Positions 1 through 6,672 are shown, counted from the first letter of the stretch. The stretch: 14,631 nt of DNA from DASUUI01 sp964577965 (GCA_964577965.1 CAZOAT010000063.1:1-14631); one strand, 5' to 3'. Program-made: numbers and translations. The notes: generated by a model not told the origin, from the sequence alone.

Positions 1-334
1 CACGCCGATCGCCGAGGCCGGGTCGTTGGCCAGCAGCTGCGGCTGCGGCACGGCCGCTTCCCTTCGGGCGTCCGCGTCCGCGAGGGGCCGTGAAGACGTC
101 AGCGTCCTCTTCCTCTTCCTCAGCCTCGTCGGGAGAAGCCGTCGCACCTTCCTCTTCCTCTTCGTCGAGATCGTCCGTGCTGTCCCACAGACTCTCGGTC
201 TGATCCTTGTTCAGCGCCCAGCCGCCGCTCTCGTCGTCATCGTCATCGACATACGAGCGCCGCCTGCTGCCGCCGAACGCTCCGAGATCCTCCGTGTCGT
301 CGTCGTACTCGTTGTCCAGATCGTCCTTCGCCAT
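1..334 (-). CDS. Highly acidic hypothetical protein, 3' part beyond window, apparent frameshift
   Basis: The start is the ATG at 334, with a strong Shine-Dalgarno (AGGGAGG) just upstream. At least 111 codons are open to the window edge. Residues 1-80 are dominated by Asp and Glu, with a D-rich run at 30-35 and E-rich runs at 58-62 and 72-77, and a short basic patch (SRRR) at 23-26. In the same frame the next residues read as an AT-hook-like RGRGRPKGSGR and a six-alanine run. Codon use argues against that tail. From 84 down to 1, the frame shifted by one base has 26 of 28 codons ending in G or C, against 15 of 27 in the original frame, and reads LADADARREAAVPQPQLLAN and onward. The switch falls at a GGGG run (84-87), so an indel or sequencing error is likely. 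I do not recognise the protein and infer no function. Confidence 0.7.
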   Translation of the reverse strand, partial: MAKDDLDNEYDDDTEDLGAFGGSRRRSYVDDDDDESGGWALNKDQTESLWDSTDDLDEEEEEGATASPDEAEEEEEDADVFTAPRGRGRPKGSGRAAAAAAGQRPGLGDRR

Positions 335-373
335 CCTGCCTCCCTTTGGCGTGTAGTGCGCGTGCTTCAACAC

Positions 374-387
374 GACAAACGCTTGTC
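374..387. promoter_or_regulatory. Imperfect 14-bp palindrome upstream of acidic-protein gene
   Basis: The sequence GACAAACGCTTGTC has two 5-bp arms (GACAA/TTGTC) around ACGC, and 12 of 14 positions obey dyad symmetry. It lies about 40 bp upstream of the ATG at 334, where an operator could sit. No repressor is identified and the site could be chance. Confidence 0.2.
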
Positions 388-430
388 AGTGCGGGCGTGC
401 GCTGCACGACGTATGCCCCGATTCAACCCC

Positions 431-446
431 GGTGACACGCGTCACC
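431..446 (-). terminator. Candidate hairpin terminator after mqnD
   Basis: GGTGAC-ACGC-GTCACC forms a perfect 6-bp stem with a 4-nt loop. On the minus strand it begins about 22 nt after the mqnD stop codon and lies before the promoter region of the next minus-strand gene. There is no U-tract, so it is not a textbook intrinsic terminator. It may mark a 3' end or pause site. Confidence 0.35.
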
Positions 447-468
447 CGCGGGCGCGCAATGTAGCGCG

Positions 469-1311
469 TCAATCGGCGAACTCCACCCTCACCTCATGAG
501 GGATTATGCCCGCGGCAAAACCCCGCGCAAGGACCTCCCGTACAGCCCTCCTCCCGGTCTCGCCGTAATCAAGTGTCCAGCTGTTCACATACATCCCGAC
601 GAAGGTGTCAGCCCGGGCATCGTCCAGCCCCCGGGAGTAACTCATCGCATGGGCGAGTGCGTCCGCGCGGTGGTCGAGCCCGTACGCGATGCTTTCCCGC
701 AGGTGCCTCGAAACCTTCTCCACCAGCTCCGGGCCGAGGTCCTTTCGGACAACATTTCCTCCAAGCGGGAGAGGAAGCCCGGTTTCCTGCTCCCACCATG
801 CGCCCAGATCCACAACCAGGTGCAGCCCGCGATCGCCGAAGGTGAGTTGCCCCTCGTGGATCAGGAGCCCGGCTTCCACGTCGCCAGCGAGCACGGCGTC
901 CTCGATGGCGTCGAAGGACATCTGTACCGCCTCGAAGTCCGGGAGGCACAGCCGCATCACCAGGTAGGCTGTCGTGAGCGGTCCCGGTACCGCTATCCGC
1001 GCGCCTGCCAGATCCGTCAGAGAGCGTTGCGCTGCCGCCACGAGGCGCGGCCCGTACCCGTCGCCCATCGAGGAGCCATGGGGGAGGAGCGCGTAACGGT
1101 CGGACAGGTATGCGTAGGCATGAATGGAGACAGCGGTCACCTCGAGCTCACCTCGCAGCGCCCGCTGATTGAGCGTTTCGATGTCCTGCAGCTCGTGCAC
1201 GTACTGCAGCCCTTCCGTGTCCACTTTCCCTGCGGCGAGCGCGTAGAACATGAAGGCATCGTCGCTGTCCGGACTGTGCGCGACGCGGATCACCCGTGGC
1301 TCGGCGCTCAT
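469..1311 (-). CDS. mqnD: 1,4-dihydroxy-6-naphthoate synthase (MqnD), futalosine menaquinone pathway
   Basis: This is a 280-residue protein of the usual MqnD length. MqnD converts cyclic dehypoxanthinylfutalosine to 1,4-dihydroxy-6-naphthoate in the alternative menaquinone pathway, in the cytoplasm. Visible family signatures are the N-terminal AHSPDSDDAFMFYAL (11-25, the counterpart of SPCPNDTFIFYAL in other MqnD), LQDIETLN (41-48), VPGPLTTAYL (108-117), the LIHE segment with H152, which corresponds to the proposed catalytic histidine, and VVDLGAWWEQETGLPLPLGG (166-185). It matches remembered Thermus MqnD across its whole length. The fold is that of periplasmic-binding-like proteins, but there is no signal peptide. 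The ATG at 1311 overlaps the TGA of the upstream zinc-ribbon gene as ATGA, so translation is probably coupled. The other mqn genes are not in this window. MqnA is the nearest alternative, but the WW and LPLPLG motifs favour MqnD. Confidence 0.92.
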   Translation of the reverse strand: MSAEPRVIRVAHSPDSDDAFMFYALAAGKVDTEGLQYVHELQDIETLNQRALRGELEVTAVSIHAYAYLSDRYALLPHGSSMGDGYGPRLVAAAQRSLTDLAGARIAVPGPLTTAYLVMRLCLPDFEAVQMSFDAIEDAVLAGDVEAGLLIHEGQLTFGDRGLHLVVDLGAWWEQETGLPLPLGGNVVRKDLGPELVEKVSRHLRESIAYGLDHRADALAHAMSYSRGLDDARADTFVGMYVNSWTLDYGETGRRAVREVLARGFAAGIIPHEVRVEFAD

Positions 1312-2114
1312 CGTGCTCTCCCTCGTGCCGCGGCCAGCGCTGCGACGATCTCTTCCCGATGCCGGTCGTACTCCGGGAGCCCTCTGGCCATTTCCGTCTG
1401 CTCAGCGGCGAGGAGCCGCTGTCCGTACCGTGCCGCCGCGGCCGCGTCACCCTGGAGCTCGGCAACATGGGCGGCGAGGAGCAGACCGAGAAGGTGTGCA
1501 GGCGAGCGGGAGAGGATCCTGTCGGCGTGGGCCTTCGCCAGCTGCACGTCGCCCGCGACTGTTGCGATCCGCCCTACGTCGTAATGCTGGTCGTCGTTCA
1601 GCGGGCCGATCATCTGATACGCCTGAATCGCCATCGGCGCGAAGAAGGCGACGCTGTCACGCTTCCCCTCAGACGCGAGCATCATGACGCGGTTGTACAG
1701 GCGGTCGGCGCTCTCTTCCGGGGTGAGCTGCGAGAGGTCGGTTCGAGCCGGCGCCGCCGAGGGATCGAAGCCCATTGCCCCCGGCGTGAGAGCAGCAGGC
1801 GAGCTGCTGCGATCGCCGCCCAGACCCCGGGCGAGCAGGAAGCCGATGAGGGCGACGACAGCAACGCCCGCTACCATCCATGGCAGCAGGTCGGAAGGGG
1901 TCCGCCGGCCCGCGGCAGCCGCCGCCGGGTTCGTTGGAGCGCCGCATCGGTGGCAGAAACGCGAGCCAGGTGAGAGAGGGGTGGAGCAGCGGGCGCAGGC
2001 GGCTCCGGCGAGCGGGGCGCCACACGCTGCACAGAAACGCCAGCCCTCCGCATCGGCGGGGGCTGGCGTCTGGCATCTGGGGCAGATGATTCTGCTGTCG
2101 GCAGTTGAAGTCAC
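1308..2114 (-). CDS. Double zinc-ribbon, single-pass membrane protein with helical C-terminal region
   Basis: A 268-residue protein that starts at a GTG (2114); no clear Shine-Dalgarno is visible. Residues 11-57 hold two treble-clef/zinc-ribbon units, each of two CxxC pairs: C11/C14 with C28/C31, and C40/C43 with C54/C57. An Ala-rich basic linker leads to one transmembrane helix at about 77-97 (PWMVAGVAVVALIGFLLARG). The rest, 130-265, is Ala- and Leu-rich and helical, with an arrangement reminiscent of TPR repeats (VAGDVQLAKAHADRILSRSP, LQGDAAAAARYGQRLL). The ribbon would be cytoplasmic and the helical part outside if the helix inserts by the positive-inside rule. This architecture is common among uncharacterised bacterial membrane proteins, and I cannot name a function. 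Its stop overlaps the mqnD start (ATGA), which suggests co-expression but not necessarily a role in menaquinone synthesis. Confidence 0.8.
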   Translation of the reverse strand: MTSTADSRIICPRCQTPAPADAEGWRFCAACGAPLAGAACARCSTPLSPGSRFCHRCGAPTNPAAAAAGRRTPSDLLPWMVAGVAVVALIGFLLARGLGGDRSSSPAALTPGAMGFDPSAAPARTDLSQLTPEESADRLYNRVMMLASEGKRDSVAFFAPMAIQAYQMIGPLNDDQHYDVGRIATVAGDVQLAKAHADRILSRSPAHLLGLLLAAHVAELQGDAAAAARYGQRLLAAEQTEMARGLPEYDRHREEIVAALAAARGRAR

Positions 2115-2125
2115 GCCGGGAAATT

Positions 2126-2143
2126 AGCTGGCTGTCGCCAGCT
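2126..2143 (-). terminator. Perfect 7-bp hairpin between CBS gene and zinc-ribbon gene
   Basis: AGCTGGC-TGTC-GCCAGCT is a perfect 7-bp, GC-rich stem with a 4-nt loop. On the minus strand it starts 6 nt after the TAG of the CBS gene and is followed by AATTTCCC. Its position suits termination or attenuation of the glnN-CBS transcript. It ends only 11 nt before the GTG of the zinc-ribbon gene, so it could instead affect that gene's translation. The weak U-tract keeps confidence moderate. Confidence 0.45.
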
Positions 2144-2149
2144 CACACG

Positions 2150-2593
2150 CTACCCTGCGTGCGTTCCGTACGGCTGCGAGATCTCCTCGATTGTGCGCGC
2201 CGCCTTCTTTTCGTCCTTCGCGTGGAGCACCAGGTCGGCCTGGGCGACGACTCCGACCAGCTCGCCACGCTCGTCAACGATGGGAATGCGGCGCACCTGC
2301 TCCTTCCCCATGATGTCCATGACGTCGTAGAGGTCCGCGTCCGGATTTGCGGTCGTCACGTGCTCCGTCATCGCCTCGCTCACCGGACAGTCGGGCGATA
2401 CATGCCCTTCGGCGACGTGCCGCAGGGCGATGTCACGATCCGTGATCACGCCGATGAGATGCTTCGAGCCCTCGGCCTGAACCACGGGCAGCATCCCCAC
2501 GTTCTGATCCTTCATGAGCCGGGCCGCTTCCTGGATGGGGGTGTCAGGTGTGACGCTTACCGGCGGGGAAGTCATGATTTCGTTCGCTTTCAT
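2150..2593 (-). CDS. Paired CBS-domain protein
   Basis: A 147-residue protein made of two tandem CBS motifs, at about 7-62 and 74-128. The first carries the usual IGVITDRDIALR segment (47-58). The second carries VRRIPIVDERGELVGVVAQADL (100-121). A free-standing CBS pair (Bateman module) typically binds adenosine nucleotides such as AMP, ATP or S-adenosylmethionine and acts as an energy or redox sensor. No ligand can be assigned here. The frame stays open to 2740, but I chose the ATG at 2593 because it carries GGAG six bases upstream and the protein then begins MKANEIMT, as is normal for this family, whereas the extra upstream residues are unlike CBS proteins. It lies 68 bp downstream of glnN on the same strand with no strong hairpin between, so co-transcription with glutamine synthetase is plausible. 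Confidence 0.88.
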   Translation of the reverse strand: MKANEIMTSPPVSVTPDTPIQEAARLMKDQNVGMLPVVQAEGSKHLIGVITDRDIALRHVAEGHVSPDCPVSEAMTEHVTTANPDADLYDVMDIMGKEQVRRIPIVDERGELVGVVAQADLVLHAKDEKKAARTIEEISQPYGTHAG

Positions 2594-2661
2594 TTTCGGC
2601 TCCGTTGGCGGGAGCTTCACATGGCGCGCAATGGCTGTGCCGGAATGAGCTGGTCGCTGTG

Positions 2662-4860
2662 TCACACCGGGAAAAGGATCTCCCGGTATTTCGGGAGCGG
2701 CCACATCTCGTCCGGCACCGTCAGCTCGATTCTGTCGCACAACTCGCGAACCGACGCAATGCAGTCGGCGCCGTCCCGGGTCAGGAAAGAGGCCTGCGCA
2801 ACGCCGTCGCTGAAATCGTTTCCGCGGGTGATCACATCTTCCAGCGTGGTACGTCGGCTGCGGAGCTCCTGCAGCAGCTCGCCCAGCTCATTGGCGGCCT
2901 CGACCTGCGGCGTGGGTGTGATCCCGGCCTGCCTGGCATCCGCTGCCGCGCGCGCGAGCTGGCCGGAGTATTCGAAACCCGCGGGGAGCACCATCGTGTC
3001 CACCATCTCACGAAGCACGTGCAGCTCGATGAGAACGTCCTTCGAGTACCGCTCCAGCCGGACGTGATACCGCGACTCGAGCTCCTCGCCATTGAGAACG
3101 CCGAGCCCGTTGAACAGCCTGCGCGACGAATCGGTCACGAGCTGCCCGAGGGCGTCCGGCGCGCGACGGAAGTTGGGGAGTCCGCGGCGCTCGGCTTCCT
3201 CCACCCACTCTTCGGAGTAGTTGTTCCCCTCGAATCTGACCGGAGTGCTCTGCCGGAAGCTCTCGCGCACCACGACGAGCACGGCGTCGTCCACTTTCTT
3301 CGTCTTCTTGAGTTCATTCTCCAGCTGATCGGTGAGCTCGCCCAGCGCTTCGGCCACGGCCGCGTTCACGATCATGACGGGGAAGGCGATGGACGCGCTG
3401 GAGCCCACCGCGCGGTACTCGAACTTCTGTCCGGTGAACGCGAACGGCGACGTGCGGTTGCGGTCTGTGTTGTCGCGCTTGATCTCCGGGATCTTCGCAA
3501 CGCCGAGCTTCACCATCTGCTCTTCCGCGCTGCCCCGTGCCTTGCCGGAGGTGATCTCCTCGATGACGTCGGTGAGCATGTCCCCCATGAACACCGAGAT
3601 GATCGCCGGTGGTGCTTCGTTCGCGCCGAGTCGGTGCTCGTTGCCCGCGGACGCGATTCCGGCGCGCAGCGCACCAGCGTGCTTGTGCACGCCCTGCAGC
3701 ACTGCGGCGAGGAAAAGCAGGAAGCGCACGTTCAGGTGCGGTGTGTCACCCGGCTGAAGCAGATTCGATCCGTCGAGATTTGGATCCTCCGAGCGGACCT
3801 GCAGCGACCAGTTGCAGTGCTTGCCACTGCCGTTGATGCCGGCGAACGGCTTCTCGTGCAGCAGCGCATGGAGCCCATGGCGAAGCGCGACGCGGCGGAG
3901 CGTCGCCATCACGAGCTGGTTGTGGTCCACCGCGATGTCGGTCTCCTCGAACACCGGCGCCATCTCGAACTGGCTGGGTGCGACCTCGTTGTGCCGCGTG
4001 CGGATCGGCACGCCGAGCTTGTACAACTCGTGCTCGACTTCCGCGATGCACGCCTGCACACGCTCCGGAATTCCGCCGAAGTAGTGGTCCTCCAGCTGCT
4101 GCCCGCGCGCGGGTGGGGCGCCGATCACGGTGCGGCCGGCCATGATGAGATCGGGACGCATCGCGCACAGCGTGCGGTCGACGAGGAAGTACTCCTGCTC
4201 GGGCCCGAGCGTGGTGAACACGCGCTGAATCCCCTGGTCGCCGAGCAGATGCAGCAGTCGCACCGCCTTGTCGGAGAGCACGTCCGAACTGCGGAGCAGC
4301 GGTGTCATCTCGTCCAGTGCTTCGCCGTTGTAGCCGATGAAGACAGAGGGGATGCACAGCGTGCGAACGCCCGCCCATTCCGCGATGAACAGAGGACTCG
4401 CCGGGTTCCACGCGGTGTACCCGCGCGCTTCCCACGTCGCGCGCAGTCCGCCAGAGGGAAAACTCGATGCGTCGGGCTCGCTCTGTATCAGCTGGTCGGC
4501 GCTGAACGTCTCAACTACCGTATGGTCGCCGTCGAAGTTCAGAAAGGCGTCGTGCTTCTCGGCGGTGAGGCCTGTCTGCGGCTGAAACCAGTGCGTGAAG
4601 TGAGTGGCGCCGCTCGTGATTGCCCAGTCCTTCACGACCTGCGCGACTACGGGCGCTACTTCGGGATCGAGTTTTCGTCCGAGACGCACCGCGTCGGCGA
4701 GTTTGGCATAAACCTCGGCGGGCAGTTTGTCGCGCATCTGCCGCGCGCCGAATGTGTTGACTCCGAAGTACTCAGAGGTGCGAGCGGGACGCGGTTCATC
4801 GGACGTGATCGCGTCGCGGGAAGCGATTTCCCGGATGCAGGAGAGGCGCTGGGAGGACAT
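2662..4860 (-). CDS. glnN: Glutamine synthetase type III (GSIII)
   Basis: A 732-residue protein, the usual size of the long type III enzyme and much larger than GSI or GSII. It makes glutamine from glutamate, ammonia and ATP in the cytoplasm. GSIII features are the N-terminal segment YFGVNTFGARQMRDKLP (31-47) and HFTHWFQPQTGLTAEKHDAF (87-106), then catalytic motifs LGPEQEYFLVD (218-228), RHNEVAPSQFEMAP (289-302), the ATP-binding KPFAGINGSGKHCNWSL (337-353), the glutamate-binding EHRLGANEAPPAI (408-420) and FEYRAVGSSAS (480-490). The GSIII-specific C-terminal extension, with HVLREMVDTMVLPAGFEYSG (614-633), is complete. The frame is open to 5217, but the ATG at 4860 gives the family length, and the extra upstream residues would overlap the divergent sigma gene. 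No good Shine-Dalgarno precedes 4860. It shares a 193-bp divergent upstream region with the ECF sigma gene and is followed by a CBS protein. Confidence 0.96.
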   Translation of the reverse strand: MSSQRLSCIREIASRDAITSDEPRPARTSEYFGVNTFGARQMRDKLPAEVYAKLADAVRLGRKLDPEVAPVVAQVVKDWAITSGATHFTHWFQPQTGLTAEKHDAFLNFDGDHTVVETFSADQLIQSEPDASSFPSGGLRATWEARGYTAWNPASPLFIAEWAGVRTLCIPSVFIGYNGEALDEMTPLLRSSDVLSDKAVRLLHLLGDQGIQRVFTTLGPEQEYFLVDRTLCAMRPDLIMAGRTVIGAPPARGQQLEDHYFGGIPERVQACIAEVEHELYKLGVPIRTRHNEVAPSQFEMAPVFEETDIAVDHNQLVMATLRRVALRHGLHALLHEKPFAGINGSGKHCNWSLQVRSEDPNLDGSNLLQPGDTPHLNVRFLLFLAAVLQGVHKHAGALRAGIASAGNEHRLGANEAPPAIISVFMGDMLTDVIEEITSGKARGSAEEQMVKLGVAKIPEIKRDNTDRNRTSPFAFTGQKFEYRAVGSSASIAFPVMIVNAAVAEALGELTDQLENELKKTKKVDDAVLVVVRESFRQSTPVRFEGNNYSEEWVEEAERRGLPNFRRAPDALGQLVTDSSRRLFNGLGVLNGEELESRYHVRLERYSKDVLIELHVLREMVDTMVLPAGFEYSGQLARAAADARQAGITPTPQVEAANELGELLQELRSRRTTLEDVITRGNDFSDGVAQASFLTRDGADCIASVRELCDRIELTVPDEMWPLPKYREILFPV

Positions 4861-4948
4861 GACGGCGGCCAGTTTTGGGCGTGCGGGGTGGCGAGCGCGG
4901 ACAGAAAAAATTAGCAGGTTTGGTGCTGATCGCGGTCGCCGGATTTTC

Positions 4949-4995
4949 GGGTCGTCCCGGTGGGCATGGGAAGACGCGGCGGTGGGACGCGACCC
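4949..4995. other. Potential long stem-loop in glnN/sigma divergent region
   Basis: GGGTCG-TCCC (4949-4958) can pair with GGGA-CG-CGACCC (4984-4995) to give ten base pairs interrupted by a 2-nt bulge, with a loop of about 25 nt. It could form in the glnN 5' leader if the glnN promoter lies beyond it. No known riboswitch class is recognisable, and GC-rich chance pairing is possible. Confidence 0.25.
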
Positions 4996-5039
4996 TACAC
5001 GACGGAATCTCAGCGTGGGCGCACCGCTCACCTGAGCCA

Positions 5040-5045
5040 TATACT
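5040..5045 (+). promoter_or_regulatory. -10-like box TATACT directly before the ECF sigma start
   Basis: TATACT ends 8 nt before the ATG at 5054, so transcription would begin at or within about two bases of the start codon. No Shine-Dalgarno lies between, which fits a leaderless mRNA. No convincing TTGACA-like -35 lies 16-18 bp upstream. A GGAATC at 5004-5009 could instead be an ECF-type -35 for autoregulation, but its matching -10 is weak. Confidence 0.4.
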
Positions 5046-5053
5046 TCAAGTCG

Positions 5054-5662
5054 ATGAGCGACACCGAGCCCGTGACCGCGTCCCCTCTGGCCGATCCAAG
5101 CGACCCGGCGGATCTCGCGCTCGTGAGCAGGTTGGCAGCGGGCGACGAGACGGCGCTCGCTGCGCTGTACGACAGGTGGTCGGGTCGGTTGTACTCGATC
5201 GCGCTCCAGCTGGTCAAACAGCCCGACCGCGCGGAGGACGTACTCGAGGAGACATTCTGGCAGGTCTGGCGGGGTGCCGGTGCCTACACTCCGGCACGCA
5301 AGTCGGTCTCGACGTGGCTGCTGACGATCGTACGCCGTCGCTCGCTCGAGCGGCTTCGCGCCCGCCCGCGCCCGAAGGACATGCCGCTCGAGAGCCAGTA
5401 CGGCGCAGCGGATGAGATTCCGGATGCGGGCCCGAGGGCTCCGGCAAGCAAGCATGCGCCACTGCTGGAGAAGACGATCCTCGACCTGCCTGAAGACCAG
5501 CGCACCGCGTTCGAGCTGGCCTGGTTCCACGGGCTCGGACAGGCGGAGATATCGGACCGACTTGGCGAACCCCTCGGCGCCATCAGAACGCGGTTGCGGC
5601 TGGCGATGCAGAAGCTGCACGCGGAGCTGATCGGGGCGTCCTCAGCGCCGCTGGCCGAATGA
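5054..5662 (+). CDS. ECF-family RNA polymerase sigma factor
   Basis: A 202-residue ECF (group 4) sigma factor. Region 2 spans about 25-105, with ALYDRWSGRLYSIALQLV (37-54) and the DRAEDVLEETFWQVWR segment (58-73) that contacts the -10 element and core enzyme. A linker rich in Pro and Ala (106-135) follows. Region 4 at 138-192 shows LPEDQRTAFELAWFHGLGQA (145-164) and a helix-turn-helix for -35 binding (EISDRLGEPLGAIRTRLRLA, 165-184). It resembles the SigK/RpoE-like members paired with RskA-type anti-sigma factors. The ATG at 5054 is chosen because it begins the region-2-containing frame directly after a -10-like box. The stop overlaps the anti-sigma ATG (5659-5662, ATGA), so the two should be made in step. 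The inducing signal is not shown by the sequence. Confidence 0.93.
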   Translation: MSDTEPVTASPLADPSDPADLALVSRLAAGDETALAALYDRWSGRLYSIALQLVKQPDRAEDVLEETFWQVWRGAGAYTPARKSVSTWLLTIVRRRSLERLRARPRPKDMPLESQYGAADEIPDAGPRAPASKHAPLLEKTILDLPEDQRTAFELAWFHGLGQAEISDRLGEPLGAIRTRLRLAMQKLHAELIGASSAPLAE

Positions 5663-6645
5663 CGGCCGCACTCCCGCACGACAAGGCTCTCGAGGAGCTG
5701 GAGATCGTATCGCTCGGCGCGGCACCGCCCGACGCGACCGCTGGCATGCTGGCGCATGCCGCTGAGTGCTCCGACTGCCGACGCGAGCTCGATGAGTACA
5801 CCGTGTTGCTTGCCGCGCTGAGCGCGCTGATCCCGGAGGAGGAGCTGAATAGGGGGAGGTCGGCCGGGATAAGGTCGCGGCTGCTGGCGAGGGCGGACGC
5901 GGACATGGAGGCAGCAGGCAAGCGGCAGATTGCGGCGGCCGCGCTGCAGAAACAGCAGCGCGCGCAGGTTTCGCGGATGCCGACGATGGCCTCCGAGCAG
6001 GCGGTGCGATCGATGACGGAGAGCCCGCGCCGCGAAGAGCCAGCGGCCGAAAAGAAGGGAGCGGACGCGCGGGCAGCGGTGGTCAGCGGACCGCGGCACA
6101 GTAGTTACCGGCCGGCGCAATTTGGTCTGCTCTTGTGGGCCAGCATAGCGACACTGGCGCTACTGTTTGCTGTTGGTGCCTTTCTGCTGCTGCCTGCGGA
6201 GGAGAGCGGTGAAGTGGAGGCCGCGCTCGCCCGTGAGGCCGAAGCCGAGGCGCGGGCCGACTCGCTCGAGCTCATCCTCCGGCAACGGGAAGCCGCAGTC
6301 GGAGCGTTCGCTGCCCCCGAGGTTCGGATCATCGATCTTACGAACTGGGGGAGTCGCGGGCGCCCCGTGGCGCGGATGTTCTGGAACCCGGAGACCCGCC
6401 GCTACTCGCTGTTCGCATACGAGCTCCGCCCCGCGCGACCGGGTCACACGTATCAGCTCTGGGTCACGACGCCGCACGTCCGCCGGTCGGTGGGAACGTT
6501 CCAGACGCGTGCCGACGGCACCGGTGAGACCGAAGCGGCGCTCGAGCTCGACCCGGAAATGCTGAGAACTGTTTTCATCACCGAAGAGGTGGCACCCGGC
6601 GCGAGCGAGCCCACTGGCAGGGTACTGGCGGGAGGGACACCGTGA
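5659..6645 (+). CDS. Membrane-bound anti-sigma factor, zinc-type N-terminus plus RskA-like domain
   Basis: A 328-residue protein coupled to the sigma gene by ATGA. The N-terminal cytoplasmic part has H33-x3-C37-x2-C40 (HAAECSDC), the zinc anti-sigma signature expected to hold the sigma factor inactive. A long charged, Gln/Arg-rich linker (60-150) precedes one transmembrane helix at about 156-178. A short Glu/Ala-rich coiled-coil-like stretch (183-212) leads to an extracytoplasmic RskA-type domain (about 220-325). Typical RskA features are ARMFWNPETRRYSLFAYEL (238-256), HTYQLWVTT (263-271) and the closing EPTGRVLAGG (317-326). Presumably an envelope signal triggers cleavage or release of sigma; no protease for this is encoded nearby apart from the unrelated-looking lipoprotein protease. 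The linker is unusually long for the family. The assignment as anti-sigma is firm; the signal is unknown. Confidence 0.9.
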   Translation: MTAALPHDKALEELEIVSLGAAPPDATAGMLAHAAECSDCRRELDEYTVLLAALSALIPEEELNRGRSAGIRSRLLARADADMEAAGKRQIAAAALQKQQRAQVSRMPTMASEQAVRSMTESPRREEPAAEKKGADARAAVVSGPRHSSYRPAQFGLLLWASIATLALLFAVGAFLLLPAEESGEVEAALAREAEAEARADSLELILRQREAAVGAFAAPEVRIIDLTNWGSRGRPVARMFWNPETRRYSLFAYELRPARPGHTYQLWVTTPHVRRSVGTFQTRADGTGETEAALELDPEMLRTVFITEEVAPGASEPTGRVLAGGTP

Positions 6646-6672
6646 CCCAGCTCCGTAGCGAAGTGGCGGTAG

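Noticed and set aside
26..499. 157-codon plus-strand frame at the left edge
   Set aside because: It is antisense to the acidic protein; its runs of Leu, Phe and Val mirror GAG/GAA and GAC codons on the minus strand.
496..1584. 362-codon plus-strand frame opposite mqnD and the zinc-ribbon gene
   Set aside because: It spans two real minus-strand genes that have family motifs; it has no motifs of its own.
2605..4914. 769-codon open frame on the plus strand, antisense to glnN
   Set aside because: It lies almost wholly opposite a certain type III glutamine synthetase. Its His/Arg/Val-rich composition is typical of a shadow frame in GC-rich DNA, and it has no recognisable domain.
4796..6120. Two long minus-strand frames opposite the ECF sigma and anti-sigma genes
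   Set aside because: The plus strand carries clear sigma and anti-sigma motifs. The minus frames are Arg/Ser-rich shadows, and one would also run into glnN.
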